Assembly (NCBI GenBank): GCA_030867875.1 | Contig: JAOWCC010001634.1 | Span: 50,626,021 to 50,690,020 of the forward strand | Reading direction: 5' to 3' | DNA: 64,000 bases | DNA from: Actinernus sp. WN-2022 | Lineage: Eukaryota > Cnidaria > Anthozoa > Actiniaria > Actinernidae | Part shown: one piece after another, positions 42,404-54,400 of the stretch | How the letters are laid out: every line of letters starts with the position of its first letter | Position numbering within the stretch: position 1 is the first letter of the stretch | Program-made: the position numbers and the translations under genes | Notes under the pieces: generated by a model | Told to the model about the DNA's origin: nothing | Seen by the model: only the letters and a program-made list of their open reading frames with translations | Databases searched by the model: none

Positions 42404-42625
42404 TTAATAAATTAATAAAGAAAACCTATTTATACTATCTGAAATGAGCCATGAATTAGCTGATTGGTTATAAACTCGAACCACTTTAGGTTTTTGTAAT
42501 TTTGCTTCTTGTAAATAATACTTGTGCTCCTCTGGTGATAAGGTATGTACTTGCGATAAATGATTGGAAAGTTTCACTACATATTTTGATCCACAATTCG
42601 GCACCGGACAATTTTTACAAACGCG
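42404..42625 (-). pseudogene. C2H2-like zinc finger fragment, convergent with integrase
   Basis: Minus strand: CPVPNCGSKYVVKLSNHLSQ then VHTLSPEEHKYYLQEAK. Two Cys and the H-L-x-x-V-H arrangement form a C2H2-like finger. It ends at 42404, only about 18 bases from the integrase stop on the other strand. Tail-to-tail packing suggests both came from the same element. Confidence 0.5.
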
Positions 42626-42699
42626 TTGACTCCTGTTAATCCTTTGAAGATCAAGATAAAACTAATTCAAAAAATAAAACATTGTGAATTTTATCGTAA

Positions 42700-42752
42700 T
42701 TTGTCAGGACAAACAGGATAAACAGGATAAACAGGACAAAAAGGACAAATGA
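42700..42752. repeat. Short ACAGGATAA/ACAGGACAA tandem repeat
   Basis: About five 10 bp units (AGGACAAACA, GGATAAACAG). Confidence 0.75.
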
Positions 42753-43129
42753 ATAGAGACGTTTTCATTTCCATAACACATTTATTGAAAGTTTGTACAT
42801 TTTAAGTAAGAATAAAATAACTGTTTACATTAAGCTTAAAAATTCTATTTAAGATAATAACTATTTTACAGCACTTGGTTCTAAGTTTATATCTCTAGAG
42901 ATAAAGTGGTCACTCCATCTGCTAACACTTTGCGCTTATGGTAAAAATAAGAAAACCCGGCCCTTACTTGTTGATAAGTATACATAGTGTTGTTGACAAC
43001 ACGAAAACCCTTATTGATACCCGAGCAACACATTTAGATAGATGTCTTTATCGATCTCATTACATCTCTTATTAACTCCCTTACAACTAAACTTATCCGA
43101 AGCTCCAAAGCAGTAGTAGGTTTTACTAC

Positions 43130-43255
43130 CCAACGCACGCCGCCCGTCAACGCCCGTCAACGCCCGTCAACGCCCGTCAACGCCCGCCGCCCCCTCCTCC
43201 TCCCTCCACCTCCTCCCTCCTCCTCCCTCCTCCTCCCTCATCGCTACCCCAAAGC
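43130..43255. repeat. CGCCCGTCAA repeat and polypyrimidine tract
   Basis: Four to five CGCCCGTCAA units (43141-43190) followed by a 65 base CTCCTCCCTCC tract on one strand, capable of triplex (H-DNA) formation. Confidence 0.85.
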
Positions 43256-43261
43256 TTCCTT

Positions 43262-43588
43262 ATGTTACAGAAAATATCTGGCCAACATAAGGAACCCTCA
43301 GACAGATATTCCAGAGCTTTTTATAAGTTTAAGCTGTGGACTTCCCAATATCCTGAACTTTCTAGTATGCCTACTGATAGTTTAACTGTATGTCTCTACC
43401 TAGAATCCTTAATTCTAAGTGGGAGTTCATATTCTGTGTTGAAATCTGCGTTTTATGGGATTCGGTGGGCTCATCTAACGTGCGGTCTAGAAAACCCTTG
43501 TGAGCCTAGACTCGTTTCTAATATTTTAGAATCGGGCAAGCGTGCTTTGTCCAAACCTGTCCGTAAAAAAGAACCAGTCACCCCTGAG
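43262..43588 (+). pseudogene. Tyrosine recombinase N-terminal part
   Basis: Open from 43262: DRYSRAFYKFKLWTSQYPEL, SLTVCLYLESLILSGSSYSV, FYGIRWAHLTCGLENPCEPR, SGKRALSKPVRKKEPVTPE. This is the SAM-like core-binding domain of phage-integrase family enzymes of DIRS/Crypton type. It is broken at 43589 by an inserted element, after which the last about 176 bases are repeated at 44153 and the domain continues. Confidence 0.7.
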
Positions 43589-44152
43589 ACGACCCCAAAC
43601 AATAGGCTTTAGCCAAACATGCCCGAATAGATCGATGACCTCGTTCACAGAAATAATAGATAATCCTCTGAGTTAATGAGATTCCACTTTATTCATGAGA
43701 GCGCCTCACTTTATTCATGAGCGCGCCGCACTTTATTCATGAACGCGCCACACTTTATTCATGAACGCGCCGCACTTTATTCATGAACGCGCCGCACTTT
43801 ATTCATGAGAGCGCCTCACTTTATTCATGAGCGCGCCGCACTTTATTCATGAACGCGCCGCACTTTGTTCATGCGGAAAGACAATAGAACCGTGACGCCA
43901 TTGAATTAATAACTGAAGCGCGCCTTAAACATTAGCATAACACCCTAAAAATTAGCATAACACCCTAAAACACCGGCTAATTCCATGCCTCTCCTACTAC
44001 TTGCAAGGGAAATTTAGAAATATGCATTGTCTTCAACCGTGACAGGGAAATTTTCCTGCAAGAACAATGCATATTTCTAATTTTCCTTGAATCGTAATAA
44101 GGGAAAACTAGAAGACACTGCAGGCTGGACATGAGAGGGTGAAAAGCATCAA
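43589..44152 (-). mobile_element. TATACCATG-family element inside the recombinase gene
   Basis: Starts ACGACCCCAAACAATAGGCT; contains eight 22 bp units (GCGCGCCGCACTTTATTCAT with GA) at 43690-43870, AATTAGCATAACACCCTAAA twice, and the ATATGCATTGTC hairpin at 44008-44090. It is the inverted sibling of 40967-41460. Its 3' end (GCAGGCTGGACATGAGAGGG) matches 28905-28945 inverted. Confidence 0.8.
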
Positions 44153-44652
44153 TTCTAAGTGGGAGTTCATATTCTGTGTTGGAATCTGTGTTTTATGGGA
44201 TTCGGTGGGCTCATCTAACGTGCGGTCTAGAAAACCCTTGTGAGTCTGGACTCGTTTCTAATATTTTAGAATCGGGCAAGCGTGCTTTGTCCAAACCTGT
44301 CCGTAAAAAAGAACCAGTCACCCCTGAAATGATTTCGAGGATTTGTGAGTGTTTTGCCAAACCCAGTTCTAGTCTTTTAGAATTGCGTACCGCTGTACTT
44401 TGCTTAACTGCCTATTCAGGTTTCTTGCGTTACAACGAGCTTGCTTACTTGCGTTGCTGCGACGTGCAGTTTATTGGTGATAGTCATGTTGAATTAACGA
44501 TCATTAAAAGCAAAACGGATGTTTATAGAGATGGTTCTAAAGTCCTTCTAGCTAAGAATAATGTCGATCCATGTCCTTTTTCATTGTTAACTAGCTATCT
44601 TTCATATTGTTTAAAAAATATTGTTACGTTCTTCGCACTTTTTGTAAACTGA
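44153..44652 (+). pseudogene. Tyrosine recombinase catalytic part, C-terminally truncated
   Basis: Repeats the FYGIRWAHLTCGLENPCE segment, then continues LLELRTAVLCLTAYSGFLRY and NELAYLRCCDVQFIGDSHVE, LTIIKSKTDVYRDGSKVLLA. The catalytic Arg of the G-F-L-R-x-x-E-L box and the Lys of the S-K-T-D turn are present. The H-x-x-R box and nucleophilic Tyr are lost after about 44610. Close wording occurs in many animal xerD-like transposon proteins. Confidence 0.75.
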
Positions 44653-44744
44653 TAGAAATAAACGAGATGCCCATCCTGTAATAACTTGTTTTTACATGTG
44701 TCATGTAAAATAGTTTGACAATGATTTGTATTCGTTCGGAGATA

Positions 44745-44845
44745 GAATACAATACATTAGGGAATTTAGTTTCTAATTTTCCCTCGTGCATAGAAATATG
44801 AGGGAAAATTAGAAGCATTCATCCCTAATGAGGGAATTTTAACCG
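44745..44845. repeat. AGGGAAAATTAG palindrome
   Basis: AGGGAATTTAGTTTCTAATT and TTCCCTCGTGCATAGAAAT fold against GAGGGAAAATTAGAAGC; the same words occur in the TATACCATG family (28.95 and 44.05 kb). Confidence 0.6.
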
Positions 44846-45169
44846 CTCTTAACAAAAGGAATAACGCAAGATCCCTCCGAACTTCCTCAACAAACACTTC
44901 GTATCAGTCGGGTACAAATTAGTGTCTAAACTACCTCACTCCAAACGACACTTTAGCGATTATCTAACCGAATCTTAATTATTCTGACTCTTCTTTGATC
45001 CTGTCACGCCATCCGAAATATTGTTTGAAATATTGTACACACCTATCAATAAAGCTCATAGATTATATTCTTTCCCAACCCGTATTTTGAGATGTGCGAG
45101 AAATATCACTGATAAACCATTGGCAGAAGTAATGAATATATGAATTCCTGAGACAGGCATTTATCCTTC
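44846..45169. other. No gene recognised
   Basis: Nothing identifiable; possibly the decayed 5' side of the LINE that follows. Confidence 0.35.
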
Positions 45170-45685
45170 TAAACTCAAACATGCTAAAATCAGACCTATT
45201 TATAACAATGATGACGAAACTGATCCAGGTATCCCTACTCTCAATCTTCAACTGAACTTATGAAAAGCTAATGTATCATCGTCTTAAAAGTGACGGTTTA
45301 TATAAAGCCCAATATGGTTTACGGGAGAAACATTCTACGTAACATGCAATCCTTGACATAGTAAACAAAATACAGAACAGCATGGATCAAAAAATATTCT
45401 CATGTGGTATATTTATCGATTTTAAATTAAAAAAGGCATTCGATACAGTGGACCACTATATTACTAAACAAATTAAAACATTATTAATGATTGGTTTTCC
45501 TCATATCTAACAGGTCAAACACAAACTACTCAAATACTACTCAGTACTCAAATAAAGAAAAAACTCACTATGCGGTGTCCAACACGGATGTGTCTTCGGG
45601 TCCTCTGCTGTTCTTAATATATATCAATGACATTTATAAATCCTCGGATAAATTTTATTTTTATTTATTTGCGGATGACACTATA
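45170..45685 (+). pseudogene. Non-LTR reverse transcriptase, 5' part
   Basis: Broken frames: KLMYHRLKSDGLYKAQYGL, ILDIVNKIQNSMDQKIFSCG, FIDFKLKKAFDTVDH, GSLLFLIYINDIYKSSDKF and the catalytic YLFADDT at about 45662-45685. The chain stops at a MITE insertion right after A-D-D-T. The C-terminal half resumes at 46780. Confidence 0.85.
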
Positions 45686-45827
45686 GGAAAATCACATGCC
45701 TGACGAGGTAATTCCACATTAAATTGCACGAGAAAACCGATATCGCCCAAGTCGCTTCGACGAGGGCGATATCGGTTTTTCGAGTGCAATTTAACGTGGA
45801 ATTACCGAGTCAGGCATGTGATTTTCC
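45686..45827. mobile_element. Palindromic MITE, GGAAAATCACATGCCTGAC
   Basis: 142 bp hairpin: GGAAAATCACATGCCTGACG arm, an inner ACCGATATCGCC stem, and the complementary right arm ending GGCATGTGATTTTCC. Inserted in the LINE RT. Confidence 0.9.
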
Positions 45828-46205
45828 TTGAATCGCATAGTCCGATGAATTACTTGAAGATTTAGTACTTTGTTGATATTTTTCTAAGTTATAAATAGCG
45901 TGCGTAGTCTACAGTGGTGATTCCACTCTGAATCACCACTCCGTCTCAGCCAATCAGCGCCTGATTTCGCAAATGCACCGTGCGATTCAGCTTTGGCTAT
46001 GCGATTCTAACTTATTATATGCCGATAGAAATATAAAGTCTCTAGAGACGACTGCTAATAAAGAATTGACACCAAACGCAAAAAAAATCAAATTTTGTCA
46101 TATTTCATAGCTCGAATATCAATTAAATTTAAAACTATTTGACAAGAGTGTTAACCATTACACTGCACTTGAGCGCAAAGACTAATGTTAAATATAATAA
46201 TGGCC
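45828..46205. other. Unassigned DNA
   Basis: Contains GTGGTGATTCCACTCTGAAT and CACCACTCCGTCTCAGCCAA TCAGCGC words resembling short hairpins; no gene. Confidence 0.35.
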
Positions 46206-46570
46206 ATATTTATATAGCGCCATATCAACCACAGTTTCATGGCGCTTTACTGACATATGACTGACATATCCCGTCAGTGAATTATTTCGGACTGCTTCAC
46301 GGCGCTAATAGCTGCCACGCAGTTTACAATGTTGAGTGTGGTTAGTGCAATGGCCAGGCTGCTGTACCGGGTGACAATCCCCTGCTCTTTTTTGAGTAGT
46401 GACAAACAGGTTCTTTCACGTCCCCTTCCAATACTGATTAGAAGTAGAAGGAGACAAGGCCAACGGCTTATAAACGTCCCTGCCCAAAGACGCGGCCGGG
46501 ATTCGAACCCCCGACCTCCCGCACTCTAGACCGTGCTCTACCAACTGAGCTAACCAGTGAACTTAATAGT
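46206..46570 (-). mobile_element. tRNA-derived SINE
   Basis: On the minus strand from about 46555: GGTTAGCTCAGTTGGTAGAG (A box), then GGGGGTTCGAATCCCGG (B box), a conserved-looking body (GGGACGTGAAAGAACC, GAGCAGGGGATTGTCA) and a 3' tail GGCGCTATATAAATATGGCC. Internal pol III promoter plus unrelated body and short 3' tail is SINE structure. It would be mobilised by a partner LINE. Confidence 0.85.
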
Positions 46571-46704
46571 CTATATCGCAATTCCGCCATCGCAGTGTGC
46601 ATTCTGGGATGGATATCTTGTTGTTGGGTGGCCATCATGGAGTTAACAATGGAAACCGAGATATCCATCCCAGAGTGCACTGCGACGGCGGTGTTGCGAT
46701 ATAG
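46571..46704. mobile_element. Hairpin MITE, CTATATCGCAATTCCGCC
   Basis: Arms of about 48 bp (CTATATCGCAATTCCGCCAT, GGGATGGATATCT) and the complement ending GTTGCGATATAG, centre TTGTTGTTGGGTGGCC. It lies directly next to the SINE head. Confidence 0.88.
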
Positions 46705-46779
46705 TAATCACCACATTGCATGATTACATCGGGTATTATCGCTAGATAATTAAGACACTTCGTACCCGATCTCCAAACT

Positions 46780-47252
46780 CTTCTAGACATTTACCGCTCT
46801 CTGATTTCTCCTTATATTTTCAATGGTATTAATAGTCGCCTGGAGTCAAGCTGCTCAGTCACATTTGAACAAAATTTTAATCCTCCGAAAAAGTGCTCTT
46901 CGCTTGATATACTTTACTAATAATAGAGCAAACGCCTACCCCTATATTTATTGATAGAAATACTAATTCCAATAAACATGGTTTACTACAAATCGGTTGC
47001 CAGCCTTACACATGATATCTTCAGCAAATCTGCTCCTACTAATATCTCATACTTATTTACCTATTCAAACGAAATACACTCGTACAATACTAGATCCGCT
47101 GCCACTGGCAACTTCTATATAAAACACTCTAGATTGAACTTACTAAACAAGTCTTGCTTTGGGCAAAGATATGGAATGGTATCCCCCGTGATTTTCGTAA
47201 TATCAAGGAAAATAAAAAATTCACGGTATACTTATGACAATTTGAGAGGATG
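46780..47252 (+). pseudogene. Non-LTR reverse transcriptase, C-terminal part
   Basis: Broken frames read VAWSQAAQSHLNKILILRKS, ALRLIYFTNNRANAYP, VYYKSVASLTHDIFSKSAPT, NEIHSYNTRSAATGNFYIKH and LNLLNKSCFG. It resembles the C-terminus of the LINE in the DD3-3 intron (50.5-50.85 kb) and continues the RT interrupted at 45685. Confidence 0.8.
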
Positions 47253-48371
47253 AGGATATCTATGTTTACATACCCACTCTTATCCAAACCATCGCCCATC
47301 AAAAAGTACCATAATAGTACTCATTATCTCCACTATCTGTACTTTGTATGATTGTAATGAGTGTTACATTTATATTATATAGTTAAATCGTTCTGGTTTC
47401 TTTTATATAGCTTAGTACAATTACCTTTTCTCTCAGTAGTCTATTTAAATACTGTAATTAGTTGAATATTGCCACTACCCGTCTCGACTGGCCATTGCTA
47501 CTTGCGGGTTAGTGCTGTCTTAAAATCTTATTATGAGAGATATAAAGTTGAAGTCGAACCGTATTCATATAGGCATGATCGTCCGGCCCTTGAAATGCAG
47601 GCGTTTCTAGTTGGTTTTGGAAAAGAACATTTTCTACCTGGCGTACCCGTCTATGGTAAAACTCTGTTATGAAAATTACTGATATATACGCGAAGACCGT
47701 TTAAAAACTCAATAACGGTTACAGTATACAAGTGGCTATTTAGAAAATAGTTTGCCTGCCCTTTTGCAAAAAAGAAATCTCATCAACCGCGGAGTAGATA
47801 TGGGCACTGATATTTGAAGAATAAGATGAGGAAATCTTAACAATCACGAGCCAATAAGTTTTGACTGTTTTTTTCTTCAATTAAAGTCCACCTGTTTAGT
47901 AGCAGAGAACAAAGACGTGGAAAATGAGTATTAATGGTTAGAGATAAACATATAGCGCCAGCTATTTTCATTGTGATTAAAAATGGTTTTGTCTCGTTTA
48001 ATACTTGACACTCGTTTTGTGAGTGTATGTTGACCAAACCATTATGAGTTGAAACGTATAACAAAACACTGCTATCAAGTGAGTTCTTGTTGTTTGTTCG
48101 TGAATTCTATATTATTACAGCTGGAGCGGCTTCACACAACACAAACATATTCCCAGGTATTTTAAATGCCATTTTAATTACTCTTTTCATCTCTTTGTCA
48201 TAAAAATATGATGCATTGTTCTGACAGAATAAACACGGCCGGTTACTGCCTTACTGAACATTTTCACCGTCAGTTTAAAACAAGCCGTTCATTCGTGTAG
48301 GCTGTCAGATTCAATTGATCCGCAATACAGAATATACCGGTCAAGGCTCGGTATATGAAGTGTAGTGAACA
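47253..48371. other. No gene recognised; probable DD3-3 promoter region
   Basis: No repeats or motifs I can name. The last few hundred bases precede the DD3-3 ATG. CGGTATATGAAG at 48350 is only weakly TATA-like. Confidence 0.4.
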
Positions 48372-48451
48372 ATGGCTTCGCTGACTAGAGCAGTGGTTCT
48401 TTTGGTTGTAGTTTCTATAGTTCTTGCAGACATTAACCTGCACAACCCAAG
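48372..48451 (+). CDS. DD3-3-like exon 1: signal peptide
   Basis: ATG in AACAATGG (A at -3, G at +4). MASLTRAVVLLVVVSIVLA is a clear signal peptide, probably cleaved after Ala-19, then DINLHNP. Donor CCCAAG|GTAACA. Confidence 0.85.
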
Positions 48452-51400
48452 GTAACATATCCATAAAATAGTCTGTATTTGTTCGTTGTTTATCTGAGAA
48501 CGCAGGGCATATTTCAAGTGCCAGCATACATGTATGTCCTAGGCTCGATTCAATCGTCTAACTTTTCATGCGTCGAACGCAATTGAAACCGCAAATGATA
48601 ATTAGGCGGCTTCTTTTGATCTAATTAGGTTCGGTGCATGACAATTTCGACGTTTAAATCAGGCCTCAACTAGTTTCTCCACGCACCAGTATTGTTATGA
48701 TATATTAAAGGCGTGTGTTATGGTTCTGCGCATGTCTGGAATCAATGTACGATTGGTGGCTGTTAATTGGCTTCGAACAGCCCCTCCCTAATGCTTGATT
48801 GAAATGATACAGTATTTTCCTTGAAGACTAGATCTACACACAGTTTGTTAATCGTTTTTGTACGTTTACTTTGATCTAAACCATCCCACACGTATGCTAG
48901 GGTCGTCAGTTTATATTAAAATCACTGAAAATATTCCTTTTCCGGACCGGATCATAAAGGCGTGTCCCTCACCGTGATACAGCGCCTTTAACAGCTTGGT
49001 TACGCTATCTTCCACTTGTCAAGAGCAAATCGAGGTTTGCTGTGCTCAAGTTCACTTTCATCTCATTTACTCCGTCCTCACGAATGCCATTACTCCCCAA
49101 ATAGACTGAGGAGTTTGTTCTGATTTGTTAGCTTAACTTAATACGAAACATCACATCCGTGATTGCGGCTTCACGTACATTTTTGTAACGAGCCCTTAAA
49201 GCTCATTAATGTCACGTGGGTAAATAAAGTGATGCTTGTCGCACTCTATCGTTGCAATACTACTCGAACAGAAGACTTATTGCCGCTTGTTCGTTTGCTG
49301 CCGCTTGTTCGTTTCTTAAAGGAACAGTGCCACGGTAATGCGCACGCGTAACACGTGATTGTTAATAATGAGAAAGACAATGGAAAATCACGCTGTTAAT
49401 GTCACGTCACGTCAAAACTCAACTGATCTGGAACGACCTTTGGAATTTTCGCTTGCACGAAATCTAGAGTTAATAGTTTTGTAATTTGCATCAGTTGAGA
49501 AGTTCAGGATTTAGAATCGTATAAACTTCCCACTGGACCATGAGATAGTGCTTCGAAGATCTACATGTATGGTATTCGGGATAATAGTTTAGGAATCCAC
49601 TCGGCAATGCCGACTCATAAACAAACAACAATTTATGTGTGAATTAATTATAATATTTCATTCTACTGCAGTTTCGCGAAGTGAAAGCGAAATTAACGTT
49701 CTGGCTTCATAGCTTTGGGGCTTTGTGATTTTAGGATGAGTTGTTGTACAATTATAAGAGCGCTTCCACTACAAAATCGGGGAAGAAAAGAGTTCGATTT
49801 TGCTAAATAACGAGGCCTTGAACTGTACCGAACGAAGGCCGTGTTGACACTTCAATATAAAATACACGCGAATCATAGTACATTCAGCGACTTACAAGCA
49901 GAGTAAATGTCTCCCCTACATTCTCACTGTCTCCAAGTTTCCTAGGCCGTTCATTGTCTCCCTCTCAAATGCTTTGGACGAAACTACCAGGAGACAGAAG
50001 CTTTCTTCTGTAGCCATTAATTCCTCCGCTCGATGAACCGTCCAAGGGCACTGAATTCAGAGTCAAAAATACTCGCAAAAATTACGGAGACGAACGAAAT
50101 ACCATCTTAAATCCTAGGATATAAAACTAAATTACTATTCTAAATGGGTATAAGGTCAAATGAAACTTAGGCAAAGCCGATGGAAGAGGATTTCTTTCAC
50201 GTATCAAATCTCTCCCCATCTTTTGATTTCTGGACAACCCAACCAAAATTCAAATATTCGCACATGCGCACTAAGGATGGCACTGTTCCTTTAAATGCAG
50301 CCGCTTCGTTAGTAACATGACAGGCGAAAAAATATATAACAGAGACGAACAAACAAAGCCAAGCTAGAAAAATTAAGTGATACATCGTGAGCCATCTTCA
50401 CACAGGACATAATTAAATATATAACAGAGACGAACAAACAAAGCCAAGCTAGTAAAATAAGTGATAAATCGTGAGCAAACTTCACAAAGGACATAATTTA
50501 ATTAAATACTGACTCACAATATAAAAAATTCAGTGGTAAAATATTTTCATCAATAAATAAGGGAACTGCATGCTCATTTCTGTTGGCAAAATACATATTA
50601 AGTGGAGTGCTCGCTTTTGGAGGATTACAATTCTGTTCATGTATGACTTACACGCCTGACCCCAAACAGTCAATCCATAAGTTTAATAAGGGGCAATTAA
50701 GGACTGGTAAATATTCAAAAGGGTATGTAGGGGGACAAAGTGTCTTAATTTCGTGATTAACACAACTGTTTTACTGATTTTAATTGCGATATAATCAATA
50801 TGGTGTTTCCAGGAAAGATTTTTGTCAATTAAGAATACAAAGATTATTAAGAAAAATTAAGAAAACAACAGACCCTCTAGAGAAAACATCAAGAACTATA
50901 ATAGTATAAATTTTGAAAAGATTTCCCTATTTGATTCTAATATAATACCCTTAGTTAGAAGCAGTAACACCGTTTGTTGCTTGTTCTGTTAGAGGCAGTA
51001 ACAACGTGTGTTGATTGTTCTGTTAGAGGCAGTAACAACAGGTTGGATGAACCCAACAGGGACAGAAGAAATGCAAAAAGGCAAGTAAAGATCCTTAGAC
51101 TTGCATATAGAATCTATTTACACCTTTTTCACTTGCACTATTTAATTAAAACAATACTTATATATGATATATAGTGTTTAAACAATACTTATGATATATA
51201 GTGTTTAAACAATACTTATATATGATATATAGTGTTTAAACAATACTTATATGAGATATAGTGTTTAAACAATACTTATGATATATAGTGTTTAAACAAT
51301 ACTTATATGATATATGGTGTTTAAACAATACTTATATGATTGATATATGGTGTTTAAACAATACTTATATGATAGTGTTTAAACAATACTTATGATATAT

Positions 51401-54400
51401 AGTGTTTAAACAATACTTATATGATATATGGTGTTTAAACAATACTTATATGATTGATATATGGTGTTTAAACAATACTTATATGATAGTGTTTAAACAA
51501 TACTTATGATATATAGTGTTTAAACAATACTTATATGATATATGGTGTTTAAACAATACTTATATGATTGATATATGGTGTTTAAACAATACTTATATGA
51601 TAGTGTTTAAACAATACTTATGATATATAGTGTTTAAACAATACTTATGATATAGTATTTAAACAATACTTATGATATATAGTATTTAAACAATACTTAT
51701 GATAAATAGTGTTTAAACAATACTTATATGATAGTGTTTAAACAATACTTATATGATTGATATATGGTGTTTAAACAATACTTATATGATTGATATATGG
51801 TGTTTAAACAATACTTATATGATTGATATATGGTGTTTAAACAATACTTATATGATTGATATATGGTGTTTAAACAATACTTATATGATAGTGTTTAAAC
51901 AATACTTATATGATTGATATATGGTGTTTAAACAATACTTATATGATAGTGTTTAAACAATACTTATATGATTGATATATGGTGTTTAAACAATACTTAT
52001 ATGATTGATATATGGTGTTTAAACAATACTTATATGATTGATATATGGTGTTTAAACAATACTTATATGATAGTGTTTAAACAATACTTATATGATTGAT
52101 ATATGGTGTTTAAACAATACTTATATGATTGATATATGATGTTTAAACAATACTTATATGATAGTGTTTAAACAATGCTTATATGATTGATATATGGTGT
52201 TTAAACAATACTTATATGATAGTGTTTAAACAATACTTATATGATTGATATATGGTGTTTAAACAATACTTATATGATTGATATATGGTGTTTAAACAAT
52301 ACTTATATGATAGTGTTTAAACAATACTTATGATATATAGTGTTTAAACAATACTTATATGATATATGGTGTTTAAACAATACTTATATGATTGATATAT
52401 GGTGTTTAAACAATACTTATATGATAGTGTTTAAACAATACTTATGATATATAGTGTTTAAACAATACTTATGATATAGTATTTAAACAATACTTATGAT
52501 ATATAGTATTTAAACAATACTTATGATATATAGTGTTTAAACAATACTTATATGATAGTGTTTAAACAATACTTATATGATTGATATATGGTGTTTAAAC
52601 AATACTTATATGATTGATATATGGTGTTTAAACAATACTTATATGATTGATATATAGTGTTTAAACAATACTTATGATATATGGTGTTTAAACAATACTT
52701 ATATGATAGTGTTTAAACAATACTTATATGATTGATATATGGTGTTTAAACAATACTTATATGATTGATATATGGTGTTTAAACAATACTTATATGATAT
52801 ATGGTGTTTAAACAATACTTATATGATATATGGTGTTTAAACAATACTTATATGATTGATATATGGTGTTTAAACAATACTTATATGATAGTGTTTAAAC
52901 AATACTTATGATATATAGTGTTTAAACAATACTTATGATATAGTATTTAAACAATACTTATGATATATAGTATTTAAACAATACTTATGATATATAGTGT
53001 TTAAACAATACTTATGATATATGGTGTTTAAACAATACTTATATGATGGTGTTTAAACAATACTTATATGATAGTGTTTAAACAATACTTATATGATAGT
53101 GTTTAAACAATACTTATGATATATGGTGTTTAAACAATACTTATATGATATATGGTGTTTAAACAATACTTATATGATATATGGTGTTTAAACAATACTT
53201 ATATGATTGATATATGGTGTTTAAACAATACTTATATGATAGTGTTTAAACAATACTTATGATATATAGTGTTTAAACAATACTTATGATATAGTATTTA
53301 AACAATACTTATGATATATAGTATTTAAACAATACTTATGATATATAGTGTTTAAACAATACTTATGATATATGGTGTTTAAACAATACTTATATGATTG
53401 ATATATGGTGTTTAAACAATACTTATATGATAGTGTTTAAACAATACTTATATGATTGATATATGGTGTTTAAACAATACTTATATGATAGTGTTTAAAC
53501 AATACTTATATGATTGATATATGGTGTTTAAACAATACTTATATGATTGATATATGGTGTTTAAACAATACTTATATGATTGATATATGGTGTTTAAACA
53601 ATACTTATATGATAGTGTTTAAACAATACTTATATGATTGATATATGGTGTTTAAACAATACTTATATGATTGATATATGATGTTTAAACAATACTTATA
53701 TGATAGTGTTTAAACAATGCTTATATGATTGATATATGGTGTTTAAACAATACTTATATGATAGTGTTTAAACAATACTTATATGATTGATATATGGTGT
53801 TTAAACAATACTTATATGATTGATATATGGTGTTTAAACAATACTTATATGATAGTGTTTAAACAATACTTATGATATATAGTGTTTAAACAATACTTAT
53901 ATGATATATGGTGTTTAAACAATACTTATATGATTGATATATGGTGTTTAAACAATACTTATATGATAGTGTTTAAACAATACTTATGATATATAGTGTT
54001 TAAACAATACTTATGATATAGTATTTAAACAATACTTATGATATATAGTATTTAAACAATACTTATGATATATAGTGTTTAAACAATACTTATATGATAG
54101 TGTTTAAACAATACTTATATGATTGATATATGGTGTTTAAACAATACTTATATGATTGATATATGGTGTTTAAACAATACTTATATGATTGATATATAGT
54201 GTTTAAACAATACTTATGATATATGGTGTTTAAACAATACTTATATGATAGTGTTTAAACAATACTTATATGATTGATATATGGTGTTTAAACAATACTT
54301 ATATGATTGATATATGGTGTTTAAACAATACTTATATGATATATGGTGTTTAAACAATACTTATATGATATATGGTGTTTAAACAATACTTATATGATTG

